A program made the position numbers and the translations under genes. The notes beneath the pieces are model-generated. The model had not been told where the DNA came from and made no database searches. It worked only from the letters and a program-made list of their open reading frames with translations. This document shows, piece after piece, positions 1 to 11,500 of a stretch of DNA of 64,000 nt (the stretch's first letter is position 1; the number at the start of each line of letters is the position of its first letter). The stretch spans positions 214,494-278,493 of the forward strand of contig CAJNOL010000016.1 in NCBI GenBank assembly GCA_905250125.1. Reading direction: 5' to 3'. The stretch comes from Rotaria sordida. Its lineage: Eukaryota; Rotifera; Eurotatoria; Philodinida; Philodinidae.

Positions 1-129
1 ATACAACCATAAACAAAACTAATTCGTATATTTAATCTATACAAAAATTGATGTCTAATAACGAATGATTGAGAAGTATTTTGATAAAATTTTTATTCAT
101 TTTTCAGCTTCTTAAAGGAGTCTGTAGAA

Positions 130-680
130 ATTTAAAAACAGTGGGTCAGAATAAGAATTTTGTATTCTTTCCGAATATGGTTTGAAAATTATTATAGAAC
201 TTCTGATCTAAGATGTTATAATCCGATCTTTTATAGGCACGAAAATTAAGTTTGGACGGAGAAAACTGACGTTTTTTTCTTGGCAAAGAATTAAAAGCGA
301 GATTGTTCTCTACAAAGTGATATAATAATCAAAAGTTTCAGAACAATTATTCAGAAATGGCCAAGATGTTTTTTCTCAAAGTTGAGAAAATTGCCTAAAT
401 TGATACGATGTTCCTTACCAAAATATTCATTGTTGACAAGTGACTTCCAATAAACTATTTATTAATATATTATTTTATAGAGAAATGTTTGCTCTTTCAT
501 ACGCTGTATTTCAAATAATTTTCGCTTCTATGTTGGGTAATTTTTAGCGCTGTAAAATTCATCCAAACTTAATTTATGGACCTCTAAAAGGTCAGCTTAT
601 AACATCTTAGGCCAGAAGCTCTACAAAAAATTTTTCAAACTACCTTTCGACCAACCGTTATTATAAATATTCAAAATAAA
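130..680. repeat. Foldback (inverted-repeat) element
   Basis: The left arm, about 160-260, reappears as its reverse complement at about 545-655. Both arms share the blocks AAGATGTTATAA and AATTAAGTTTGGA. The arms are diverged, with many substitutions, and enclose about 280 bp of AT-rich DNA. No reading frame of note lies inside. This is probably a non-autonomous DNA element; the ends are approximate and no target duplication could be fixed. Confidence 0.6.
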
Positions 681-789
681 GGCGTTTATAAATTTTATTT
701 GATTTTTGACTATACCACGAGATATAGGCCGATTTTTAAAAGAAGATTTCTTCTCTTCAATGATGCATTTATGATTAAAGTCTATTGTG

Positions 790-903
790 TAGACGGAATA
801 TGATTAGATTTAGCTTGATTCTGTGCAATTTGAATTGTGAAATAGTAAATTAATATCAAACTCGTGTAGAACCAGGTCAAATCTAATTCAATCCCGTCTA
901 CAA
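790..903. repeat. Short imperfect hairpin
   Basis: GTAGACGGAATATGATTAGA near 791 is matched by its reverse complement near 880-902 (TCTAATTCAATCCCGTCTAC). The arms are about 26 bp with a few mismatches, and the loop is about 60 bp. It may be a tiny remnant element. Confidence 0.45.
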
Positions 904-1333
904 ATCAAAATTTAATAGTAAATATATCCTTGAATAGAGAAAATTTTCTATGAGAAGCCCACATGTATCCCGATGTGTATTCAAAACATTATAATAATCA
1001 TCTTTTACTAGTAACATTCAGGATTCTACTAGGAGGTTGTGCGATACATGTCAATGCCAAATAGAGAGAATGAAGAAAATACTATAGTTTCTATGTAGAA
1101 ATATGGTTTTTAATCTATATAATTGAATATGTTATACTATTGAAAAATAGATTCAAGGTTCTCAATAAACCTCAATAAGTTTTCTATTTTTATAAACTAG
1201 TGATCTGAAAAATAGTATAAGAAATCCATGCAGTTAAGTTTTACTGATTATTAAAGCTAGTCAAGTTCAAAGTCTTCGGACACGAACTTGTCTATGAAAA
1301 AATATTTATAATAGTTTATTCATAATAATTCTT

Positions 1334-1972
1334 CTTCTATAGTCCGAATGATTAAAAGTATGTCTTAAAATTTGATTTTTTTTGTAAATTTTTTTAATTT
1401 TATGATGATGTGTTCTCTTGTTTTTTATATAGTACAGGCTGATATGAATGAATCATATATTTATCATTATAATGTTCTAGTAGTCCTCTATCTATACTAT
1501 ATATATTAGGCTTTTATCGTCTGGTATGTGTGTATAGAGTTTACTTGTTGGTATAGTGGCTATGGTTTTTATACCAACAAGTGAGGTCTATCTGTCATAA
1601 TACAAGAAAGGAAGCATGATATAAAAAGTTATCCCGGAATATGTTAGTACATAATGTCCTGTATACGTACCATATCATAAATATGTTAAACAAATATTGG
1701 ATGTACAAATGAAAATCAAACTTGTAATTGTATGTGAAAATGACTACACTTGAAATTATATATACACATATATCAAACGATAAAAGTCTAAGATATACAA
1801 TATAGATAGAGGACCACTAGAACATTATAATGATAAATATATGACCCATTCATATAAGTCTATACTATATAAAAAAACAAGAGAACACATCATCATGAAA
1901 TTAAAACATTTTAGAAAAAAATCAAATTTTAAGACATACTTTTAATTGTTCAGACTATAGTAGGATGTCTCT
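1334..1972. repeat. Foldback element, long arms
   Basis: The arms at about 1334-1530 and 1770-1972 are reverse complements over nearly their full length. Shared blocks include AAGTATGTCTTAAAATTTGA, CATCATGATG-like DNA, TAGAACATTATAATGATAAA and AGACGATAAAAG. A second small palindrome around ACTTGTTGGTATA (about 1540-1590) lies in the loop. No coding potential is seen. It lies about 470 bp before the first visible exon of the UBL gene. Confidence 0.75.
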
Positions 1973-2444
1973 GAAGTCACTTGCATAAGCTAATATTGAA
2001 ACACTCTACTATTCATAAAAATAAATTGATTAATTTTCTTTTTCGCATACGTAGAATATCATTGTCAAAATGTTATCTTGAGAAATGAACTCTTAGTAGA
2101 ATTTCAATACTATTCGATTTGATTCAAATATTTAAATTTAATATTATAAATAAAAGCATTAAACAAAATTCTTTCGATATCTAAATTGTTAGATTTAACT
2201 AATATTTGTTTTCATATCGAATGATTTAATAAAAAAAAAAAAAGAAAGAACCGATGTTAGTTTTGAATAATATTTGTCCAGTTAATTTGTGTAAATAAAT
2301 ACTATGTGATTTTTTGAATTAAATTGTAGAAATTTTGTTGTTACTATTGAAGGATAAACTAAAATTTGCTACATCTTTCGTAAATCAGCATATTACAAAG
2401 TCAACTATTAATATAATTGTTAATATTTATTTTGTTTTTCTTAG

Positions 2445-4720
2445 ACATGTTGAAAATGATCTTCAACCTCTTGAACAATCTAAACTTGAATTAATTGGAA
2501 AAAATTATCATCTCGAAAGGTTAATTATCTATTTTTTTTTATAAGAATAATTTTCATTTACTCAGAAAAATTATTTTTAGTAAAAATGAACCTGAATTAA
2601 TCAATTTATTAACAAAAGTGTCTGATATTCAATCTCGTCTAGCTGATAAACTTGTCGAACATCGAACATATTTAAATGTATATAATAAAATCGGAAAAAC
2701 AAAATTAACAGATGAGTCAAAAATTTTTGCATTAATTTTGTTTATGGCTTTAAAAAGAAATATTCTAGAGACTTGATTCTTTTTTGTTAGAAAGAGTAAA
2801 ATATCTAATGCAAAAAATCATAAAATAATTTGATTGGAAATATTTTCTGAAGTTTAGAAAAAAATCTTAGAATAAAACGTATCATAAAAATCTGTCGCAA
2901 TATTTTTGAATTTAGAAAAAGAACTTCATTCAAGAAAAAAGTTTTTCTTTTCCAAATTAAGAAATGTGCAGCTTCAGTTTACTCACCATCGATATCACCG
3001 ACTGAGTGTAGTTAACGTTCACCATTACAAAAATGGTATAGCTTGATTCTTCATGTTGCAGTGAACACGGACATCAATGTAATCAGTATCGTCGCTGACT
3101 TTGCGTCAATGACTCATTGCCGGTATTTACATCAAAATTGCACATTCCTATCCAAGTTTCATAACATAAAAATAAGGAGCTATTACTCTACTAAAAAGAA
3201 AGAGAAATATTCTATGCGGTTTACAATAGCAGATAAGAACTATATTATAGCAATTTCTGGTATCCCTGGATTTTCGTAAATAGTGATCATAGTCAAATAA
3301 CTAAATTCTATTTCAAATGAGAAATTGTTAGAAGATTTACATAGTATATTGAAAACAATACTTATCGAACCCTCCTACTCAATAGTAGTATTTGGAATAG
3401 GATACAAATTTTCGGAAAGTTATTCAGACAAAACTTTATTTTTACGTGATAAACACCAAATTGAATTTTTAATTAAACCATCTGTTGTTTTGTCTCTTGT
3501 ACAACATGATTTACTTATTGCTATCAGTTTTCTTCAATTTACTATATTTCTGCAAAATTTCAGAAGTTTTTTTATCTTTATATGGTTGAATAGCGTGTTG
3601 ATTTATCTATCGATTCATATAATTTTAGTCTAATTTAACTGAGCTTTTATAGATCAATTTTGGATTATGCAAATAGCACTAAAAGCCTTGGTTTTTTTTT
3701 CATTAGTACAAGATTGCCTAAAACTTCAATAGGGAAATTAATTTTTCTCATTTAAATTCAAAACGTTTTCATTCAATACTTTCTGTAATAAAATTTTGAT
3801 CAAGATACGAAATCAATCAAATTAAAACTATATATAGCTCGATAGAGTAATTGAAGAAAACTAGTAAAAATAAATAAATTATACTATACATTAGAGTAAT
3901 TATTTTACTATTACACGAAAGCCATTTTTGTCATGTATAGTTATATATATAGATACTGCTGGAAATATCAAAAGTCGATAATGAGAATTGTCAAACAAAT
4001 CTGTTTGGATACAAGAAATTATGGAAGATTTTAATGATATATTTTGTTCTAAGATGTTTTTAACCATTAGAAAGCATTGCCCATTAAAGTCTTCTGATAT
4101 ATATATATATGCACTAAATGTTGTACTCTTTCTAACGAAAAAAAAAAAAGGAATCAAGTCTTTACAATATTGTATTACAATTTTGGATAAGAAAAAAAAG
4201 AAACAAAATTAATGAAGAATTTTTACTCTACTTACTGTTTATATCTGTAAAATATTTTTATTTTTTTTCTATTTTTAATTTAAGTCCATTGAAATATCTT
4301 TACAATATGATCAAGATCGACTTGATCAAATTAATAAAATGTGTAATAATATTCAATTAAATATCACCAATACAAATGATGATAAATCTAATCAACAAAC
4401 TAAATTATCTATTCCATCTGAGTGAGTATTTCTATTCAAAAAAACAAAACAATCTTATTATCAACCTTTGCTTTTTATTTAATAGACAAATCTATATAAC
4501 ATTACGAACATTTCTTAATCAAGAATATAAATGTCGAATATCATTAGATAAGACAATATATGAATTAAAACAAATTTTTGGTAAACAAGAAAATCTTAAT
4601 CCAAATCATATAACATTAACAAAATCTGGTAATTATTTTGATCAACTTGATGATAAACGAACATTAAAATCTTATGATTGTGATGCAACAACGATTCTTA
4701 TGATTTGTATTCGAAAATGA
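2445..4720 (+). CDS. C-terminal ubiquitin-like-domain protein, 5' incomplete
   Basis: Four exons read through in one frame: 2445-2519, 2581-2677, 4285-4421 and 4486-4720 (stop). Each is bounded by GT..AG with matching phases. The first two exons encode charged helical sequence (ENDLQPLEQSKLELIGKNYH onward), and the third is polar and Asn/Gln-rich. The last exon encodes a ubiquitin-like fold: two opening strands (QIYITLRTF), the helix TIYELKQIFG, and a C-terminal LKSYDCDATTILMICIRK without a diglycine, so it should not be a conjugated modifier. The first exon begins in phase 2, so upstream exons are missing; they may lie before the repeats at 1-2000 or outside the window. I do not recognise the family. 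A C-terminal UBL occurs in tubulin cofactor E-like and other scaffold proteins, but no LRR or CAP-Gly is seen. The third intron holds a 1.5 kb element. Confidence 0.7.
2730..4214. mobile_element. Intronic DNA element with terminal inverted repeats
   Basis: CATTAATTTTGTTT at 2730 is matched by AAACAAAATTAATG ending at 4214. A second inverted block inside repeats GACTTGATTC and GTTAGAAAGAGT (about 2768-2805) near 4125-4165. The flanks read AAAAATTTTT (2719-2728) and AAGAATTTTT (4215-4224), a possible imperfect 9-10 bp target duplication. Interior frames are short and unrecognised. The element expands one intron of the UBL gene to 1.6 kb, while its neighbour introns are about 60 bp. Confidence 0.6.
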
Positions 4721-4780
4721 TTGTTATGTGCTCTTTTTTTTTTCTTCTCTGTTTTAAATTTATCTATGTTTAAAAGAGAA

Positions 4781-4786
4781 AATAAA
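4781..4786 (+). promoter_or_regulatory. Poly(A) signal of the UBL gene
   Basis: A canonical AATAAA lies about 60 bp after the UBL-protein stop codon, in the 162-bp gap between two convergent genes. Confidence 0.55.
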
Positions 4787-4882
4787 ATTTTGTCTAATAC
4801 TTATTTGTATTTTTTCTTTCCTGAGTAAAAAGAAAAGAAATGAACATTTACAGAGAAAAAAAATAGGAAGAAAAAAAAAAAA

Positions 4883-5557
4883 TTAAACAGTTTCTTCTTG
4901 TTCTTCATTATCATTTATATGTGTTCCACTTGTTTTGGGTACAAATACAGCTTCAACAGTAGGTGACTCATGATTTGTTAAATTTAATAAATTATTTTCA
5001 ACATTCGTATTTAATGTTGTTGTTGTTGGTTTTGAATATTTTTTACGATGAGGTATTAAACGTTGATAAAATTTATTATTATTATTATTATTTGTTTCAA
5101 TATGACTACTTGATGTTAATTGTCTTTGTCGTTTACGTTGCATACAAAGAAATACTGCTAATAATATTATAACAAAAATAAATATACTTAAGAAAATAAT
5201 TAATAAAACAATGAATGGTAATTGATTTTGAAAAAAACCTAAGATAGATGAAGATTTAAAGTTTTGATCTACATTTTTATAAGTATGAGATGTATTTTTG
5301 GATAAGAATGATTGATTATTATTAATCAATGGAATATATTTTCGTAGACTTGGAGGATTAAGATCATCAGCGACTAAACATGATGATGATGATAAAGAAC
5401 GAACAGAACATGTCCAAGAACGTTGTGGTGGTGGAGCTGGTATAACTGGTGGTGGTGGTGGAAAATAGCTTAGATAAGCAAATATTGATGATACATTAGG
5501 AGGGAAATCAATGCCATGTAAAATATCATAAGGTACGGATGAATGTGTTCGATGCAT
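4883..5557 (-). CDS. Single-pass membrane protein, proline-rich N-terminus
   Basis: Uninterrupted 224-codon frame. From the N-terminus there is a polar stretch with PPPPPVIPAPPP (residues about 33-44). A Ser/Asn-rich segment with two or three Cys follows. One strong membrane span lies at about 113-139 (LPFIVLLIIFLSIFIFVIIL), followed at once by the basic stop-transfer MQRKRQRQ. The roughly 80-residue tail is Asn/Thr-rich and ends in an acidic stretch, NDNEEQEETV, which resembles a C-terminal PDZ ligand. No N-terminal signal peptide is visible, so the real start may lie in an upstream exon. I do not recognise the family. The polyproline segment could bind SH3, WW or EVH1 partners (inference). 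It is convergent with the UBL gene. Confidence 0.6.
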   Translation of the reverse strand: MHRTHSSVPYDILHGIDFPPNVSSIFAYLSYFPPPPPVIPAPPPQRSWTCSVRSLSSSSCLVADDLNPPSLRKYIPLINNNQSFLSKNTSHTYKNVDQNFKSSSILGFFQNQLPFIVLLIIFLSIFIFVIILLAVFLCMQRKRQRQLTSSSHIETNNNNNNKFYQRLIPHRKKYSKPTTTTLNTNVENNLLNLTNHESPTVEAVFVPKTSGTHINDNEEQEETV

Positions 5558-6355
5558 ATGAATTTATTATTAATCGAATGATGGTAGTATCGATTTCGTT
5601 TGTATTTTTTTTTGTATTTTCGAATAGTTTGATAATGAAATGTATCTGTTTTGAAAACAATCATTCGTCATATAAGGAAAATGACATTATCATGATGATA
5701 GTGATTATTATCATCATCATATATTGCCATTTGAGATGAATGAAGAGACAAATATAAGTTAGAATGCGCATTTGCCGGCGGCATTCTCAGTAACATAGTT
5801 GAGTCGTTTCTGTGTGTTTATGTGTGTGCAAGAGAAGAACAAATATACGATCCCTGGCCTCAGCGGGATGGCAACGGCAAAGAAGAGAGTCCGGAGTTTC
5901 TTCTCTCTTTCTTCTTATTCTTATTCTCTCTCTTCTTTTTCTCACTCGTCATTATGATCGCATCTATCAGCGTCGTCGTCTCAAGAACATAGCCAGATGT
6001 TGGTTGTATTGTGTGCGTTTGCGCGACATTTTCCGTCGCAATGGATTCGATTCTTCTTCTTTTTTTCTTTTTCTTATTTTTTGACGAGCTAGATCATTTT
6101 CTTACATGTAGTCAGAGATATCTATATGTCGATGCTAGTAACACATCCCTCCATACAAATATATATAGAAACAGCTTGCATGCCAAAAAATAATGATTTT
6201 TATAAAACATGAATAGGTCAATTGATAAGAGTATAAAACAAAAGAAAAAAGAATTACGTTTTTTCTTTTATTGAAACTGTTTGAATAGAAATAAATAATT
6301 ATAACAAAAAGAAAAAGAAAAACTATTTTTAATTTAAATCTGTATCAATTAATTA
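5558..6355. other. Intergenic, includes a GC-richer patch
   Basis: No supported gene. Positions about 5760-6080 are clearly less AT-rich than the surroundings (GCCGGCGGC near 5775, GCGTCGTCGTC near 5970) and carry pyrimidine-rich runs. This could be the promoter or 5' UTR of the membrane-protein gene on the minus strand. The longest open frames here look like chance. Confidence 0.4.
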
Positions 6356-7081
6356 TTAATTATTTGAAGATAATCCATTGGGTATTTCTAAAACACATCC
6401 TAAACCTATATCAATTTGTTGTTTTTAATGGATCTGAATAATAAACACTACCAATTCCACTTAATACTATATTTATTTCATCAATAGCTGTTATATAAAT
6501 ATTTAGAATTGCACTTGATATAATATGAAGTTTTTTTGTTAACAATTTCGACAATCAACATCACCAGCTCTTATAGATTTTAATGTAACTTCATCATTAA
6601 CATGTCGACATAATTTAACACGACCAATTGAATGTAGATAAGCATTAAGTTTATCAACAGTTAATTTTAATTTTATTAAACCACTATCACGATGATATAA
6701 ATGAAATAGATTTGGTTGTATTAAATTTACACATTGAATATTAATCTTACCATCAATAGAGAATTCATTTAATTGTTGATATATAATAAATAATGTTATA
6801 TTTGTTTTATTAGATATATTTAAATTTTCTATCATACGTATTGTAAGTGTATCATTTTGTTCAATATCAATTGATATTAACTTATGTATTAATTATTCAG
6901 TTTCAACATCAACTGATGTATAACTATTGTTTACATTTGTATTATGATAAAGTTTGACATTAAATGAACCACCTAATAAATTTACTTTGGTAAATGTACG
7001 TGTTGTAAATAAATGAGTTTCACGAATAATTGAACTTGATGGTGATGATAATGATGAATATAGAGAGGATAAATCTGGCAT
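6356..7081 (-). pseudogene. Decayed head-GIN-domain (DUF2807-like) gene
   Basis: Translation from 7081 gives FTKVNLLGGSFNVKLYHNTN, typical of the start of a putative auto-transporter head-GIN domain. Further on come GDVDC, LSGIGSVYYSDP and a final IDIGLGCVLEIPNG, the glycine-rich beta-helix rungs of that family. The frame is broken three times. There is an in-frame TAA near 6893-6895, with the same frame continuing for about 118 more codons. One frameshift lies near 6540 (after GDVDCRNC) and another near 6422. No GT..AG intron explains them. GIN proteins are usually secreted or membrane-linked, and no signal peptide is seen here. Bacterial GIN proteins exist and animals carry scattered copies, so origin by transfer is possible but not shown. 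Assembly error is the alternative for the two shifts, less so for the stop. Confidence 0.65.
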
Positions 7082-7374
7082 AAAAAAAAATTAAAATTTC
7101 TTGGTGATTCACTAGTTAAATGAAATACAAAAATAAGATTAAAACAATAGAAGATCATTACTTATGATTTGTAGATGAACAATACATAGAAAATGATGAA
7201 CAATATTTTAAATAAGCAAAGATTAAGCAAAGGATAGATCATAGATTTGGTTTTTTTCTCTTTAGATAAGAACAAAAAACTTATTGGATTGCAACAAGGA
7301 AAAGAAATATTTAAATATATAGCTAAGCTTGAAAATGAGTATGACATATAAGCAAATCAGAGAATAGCTATTAA

Positions 7375-8528
7375 GAGAGAGCCCTCGAGACCACTTATCA
7401 ACTCAACTGTCGCTAAAGTTTTGATTCTCGATTTAGGTATCTTAAACGATAGATTATCATTCGACATCTCTAAATCCAAAATATTAGCTCTTGGACTTGC
7501 TTGTAAAAAATCCCACAGTACACAAGTGACACAGTCTTCGGCACTTGATTAAAAAATGGCGATTTTTTCGGTGCTCTTTGTATTTTGCATTTTTCTCTGC
7601 ATCTGAACATTCGTTCGAGTTTGGAGACGTCTCAAAAGATGTAGAAATGTTTTCTCTACAAAAGTGAATAATTCGATATGTTCTACAATACTATTCACCA
7701 AGTGATAATCCTAATATACGGGTAAAGAATGCCCGTTGGTTAAAATGAAAATTTTCTAATATTTTGACTTGAGCCACGGTGGATCATGCTATCCAAAAAT
7801 AATTCATATATTCTCTGAAAGCACTTGAAATTCTGTATCATATAAAATATTACTTCAATAGACTAAAACCCCGACGAAAAAACAAATTTGTTCATGTGAT
7901 AGATGTTTATGGGTGATGACCCTCTCTAACCATGCTGACCCATGATTAGAATAGTAAATACTTTATTTTCATCCGAATCACAAATATGATCTCAGATTCT
8001 TAGTCAGTATGAAAAACTAAGTATAAAAATGTTGTTTTACTGAATGTAAAGTTAATCTAGNNNNNNNNNNCTTTGAGAAAATATGTAAATCATTTTTGGA
8101 TAACATAATCCATCGTGGCTCAAGTCAAAATATTAGAAAATCTTCATTTTAACTAATGGGCATTTTTGCCTGTATATTGAGATTATCACTTGGTGAATAG
8201 TATTGTAGAACATATCGAATTATTCAATTTTGTAGAGAAAGCATTTCTACATCTTTTGAGACGTCTCAAAACTCGAACGAATGTTTAGATGCAGAGAAAA
8301 ATACAAAATACAAAGAGTACCGAAAAATAGCGGTCTTTTGATCAAGTGTCGAAGAGTGTGTTAATTGTATAGTGTGGCATTTTTCACAGGCAAGTCAGAA
8401 AGAGGTTATATTTTGGACTTAAAGGTTTCGAATGATGATCTATCATTTAAGATATCTAAATCGAGAATAAAAATTTTAGCAATGAACGACTTCTGATTAG
8501 GTTGGTAGGTCCTCTCGCGGACGCTCTC
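7375..8528. mobile_element. TTAA-bounded long foldback element
   Basis: Two arms of about 450 bp (7375-7830 and 8085-8528) are inverted copies. Shared blocks include GAGACGTCTCAAAAGATGTAGAAATG, CTATTCACCAAGTGATAATC and AAAATATTAGAAAATTTTCATTTTAAC in degenerate form. The outer ends, GAGAGAGCCC and its partner GAGAGCGTCC on the other strand, are flanked by TTAA at 7371-7374 and 8529-8532. TTAA target duplication is known for piggyBac-like elements, but the terminal sequence is not a recognisable piggyBac end. A 10-N run interrupts the loop at 8061-8070. It carries no transposase frame and lies just 3' of UMP synthase. Confidence 0.75.
8061..8070. other. Assembly gap (10 N)
   Basis: Ten undefined bases in the loop of the foldback element, probably an assembly join across the palindrome. 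Confidence 0.98.
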
Positions 8529-8541
8529 TTAACTACCATAT

Positions 8542-8547
8542 TTTATT
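8542..8547 (-). promoter_or_regulatory. Possible poly(A) signal of UMPS
   Basis: AATAAA on the minus strand about 45 bp past the UMPS stop, squeezed between the stop and the end of the TTAA-bounded foldback element. The signal is short, so chance is possible. Confidence 0.4.
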
Positions 8548-8591
8548 TAGGATAGAATACAAAAAAAAATATATAAAATCAAAAAGTATTC

Positions 8592-11500
8592 TTAAATTTT
8601 ACGTAATTCTTCATACACTTGATAACATTCTTGTTGATATGCTTCAGCAGTTTTAACTCGATTAATTGAATCAAGAATAGCACGACCAACAATAACTATA
8701 TCAGCACCACGTCCATCAATAGCTTGACGTGGTGTTACATATTGTTGACCAAGTTGATCACCAGTATTAGTTAAATGAACACCTAATTTAATATATCGAT
8801 TAGAATACTTTTCTTTTTTTTTCTTTTTATTCTTCAATTATATGAAAATAGTTTACCTGGAGTACAATGAAGATATTTATCACTAGTTGTAAGACGTGAT
8901 TGTGAAATAAATCCAATAACAAAATCAGAATATTTCTCAGCACATTTTATTACACCATTAACATAATCTTCATTATTCGTTAAAGCTCCTTTCGATGACA
9001 TTTGTGCTATTAATAAACATCCACGTGATTCATTAATTGTTTGTGCTGCCTAATATTTAAGAAAATATTTCATATTTCATATTAATTCATTGATTTAAAT
9101 TCTCATATGTATAACTTACTTGTTCCAATGCTTGTACAATACCTTCACCGGGTAGAACATGAACAGTAACAAGATCTGCCCATTCAGCAATTTGAAAAAG
9201 ACCTTTTGTATATTGTAGTGCTACCGTATTACCAATATCAGCAAATTTTCTATGTAATAACGAATTAAATAAAATCTATTTTAATCACTGTATAAAAAAA
9301 AGTCTTTGCAAAAACATGTTTATGCAATTTCTGTTGACTTTTAGATCGTCGGATAAAATAAATATTTTATGTTCTTTCTAAATATATATTTAGAATTATT
9401 TTTTTGTACTGATTCAAAGTTGATTCGTTCAAAACTAATATGTAACGGAAGCCAAAAAACGACGTCTCTATATATCACTCTATAGAATGAAGTTTTGTCT
9501 ACAAAATGTTAGATTTATTTTTCTTTTTACATATTACTACAAATGATCAATATCTGTTGAATTTTAAAAATTAAAATTTGGAAAAAAAAGAGCGATTTGT
9601 TTTAAAAAAATATTGTGAGTAGCTGTTTGGTTCTTACAACCTCTAGCTTATTGTAAATCATGATTTTGTAAGAAATTAAATTCTCTACCACAACAAAAAG
9701 TCAAAAATACCATTCAATCAAGTGATTAGTGGCAGAAAGAAATCTATTTTGTAACATGCAAATAGCATATTTGATTTATACAAATATTCACTTGCAATAA
9801 ATCAGTTATACGCCAAAGAAAAATTCCGATTATACAGTGATGTTCGAAATTGATCATACACTGAACAAATAACCTTGTCTTCCAGATGTGTTATGAGAGA
9901 TTTATATTAATACAAGTTTTGAACATATATTTCAGCGCAATTTTACTCGCTTGTATGGTTATAGTATCTTTGACACGTGTTTTCTGTTGCAAATTACAAA
10001 GTACATAATATTTCATTGCAAAATTTACGATATATTTTTATATGAGATGTACGGTCAATGTCAAGCCTATTCAGTGTGCATCATTTTCAGTATTGTTTAT
10101 CTCGAACAACAAGTTTATAGGAGAAAGAAATGATACTTGACGCTGATAAACTATGAAACCTCAACTACATTTTGCAAAAAAGCTTAACCTTTGGACCTTA
10201 AGTCATAGTTATCAACAGGAAACATTTTTCTAGTCTATCCAGCAGGTTAAACTAGACCGCTTAATATTACTGATTTTTCGTGTACATTTATTTGTATTAC
10301 TCTGCATTAATGTATGGATTTGGGTGTGAGTATTCATATCACTCACACTCACATCACAATCGTCAATCGGAAAGTTATAAATCGACATTTCAACAAAGAA
10401 ATTTCGGAAAGTAGTTATTTGACTTTTAAATACATATATTGCATCTTTTTATTGAAATATATTTTTGCTCTATAAGCATTTTATGTGAAAATTATTAGTA
10501 AGATAGTTTTTTTTGCTTCTTCATCCTGGCTTATACTCGTGTTGGGATCCTTGAACTCATTATTCATAGCAGAATTTAATTCAGTTTAACACATTAGAAT
10601 TATCATGTGAAAAAAATTCCTACTCAAACTAAAAACTTGGCTTATATTGACGAAAGTGTTTATTCAAATGACTTCTTTTAATAAGCTAATCTGTTCTGTT
10701 TAGTTCGAGAAGGCTTTCAATTCAAGAAAGCATGTACCGCTAATAATCCCAAAGTTCTGTACTATATAATGATTACAGTAGCATTAATTAGTGGAAAGAG
10801 TTACTTTCGAAATTATAATCCAGTTTATAAAAACTCGAATTTAGCAAAATATAATAACTCGAAAAAAATTCGGAATTTTGCTGTCATTTCGGAAGATTTG
10901 GCAACCATGAGTCATACTCACATCCTATTACAAAACTTTTGGGAATTATCAAAAGTTAACTACGAAATTCATGCTATCCCCTTTATCCGTATTACTACTA
11001 AAGAAATATTAGAAATTTCTGTAATCTTCTGGGAATTTCCAAAATATCCTATACAATTTCCTTAGCGTTTCTTTCTTATGAATCCGAAATTATCGAAATT
11101 TCCTAGAAACTATCTGTTAATATCTTACGAGAGAACTACCGGTAGAGCCTATCGGATCCAAGAATTTTCGCATCTGGAACAGGCACCGGAACTGGATCTG
11201 GATCCTGACCAAACCGATCAAAATTGTTTCATTCGGATCTAACCGACTGATCTTCAGTGAGTAGAACCCATCGGATCCAAGAATTTCTGGATCTGAATCC
11301 GGATCCGAACCCGGTCGAAACTAAACTTTCAGACCTAAATCCGATAGACTCTAATTACCGGAGATGATACCTTGCTTTTGAGGTGAGATCCCTATCATTA
11401 CGTTGGGCGTCTTGATACTAAAAGGAATCTAGAAGGATTCTTCTACATTCGCTGTCTTTTTATAGTTATGGCCGTTACATTGAAATTTTTACCTTTAGCA

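Noticed and set aside
5812-6193. Plus-strand frames in the GC-richer patch (Arg/Leu/Phe-rich)
   Set aside because: Overlapping frames with no domain; better explained as promoter or UTR sequence.
10769-11065. 98-codon frame inside the Tc1-like element as transposase
   Set aside because: No DDE/D motif or helix-turn-helix; composition fits random AT-rich sequence.
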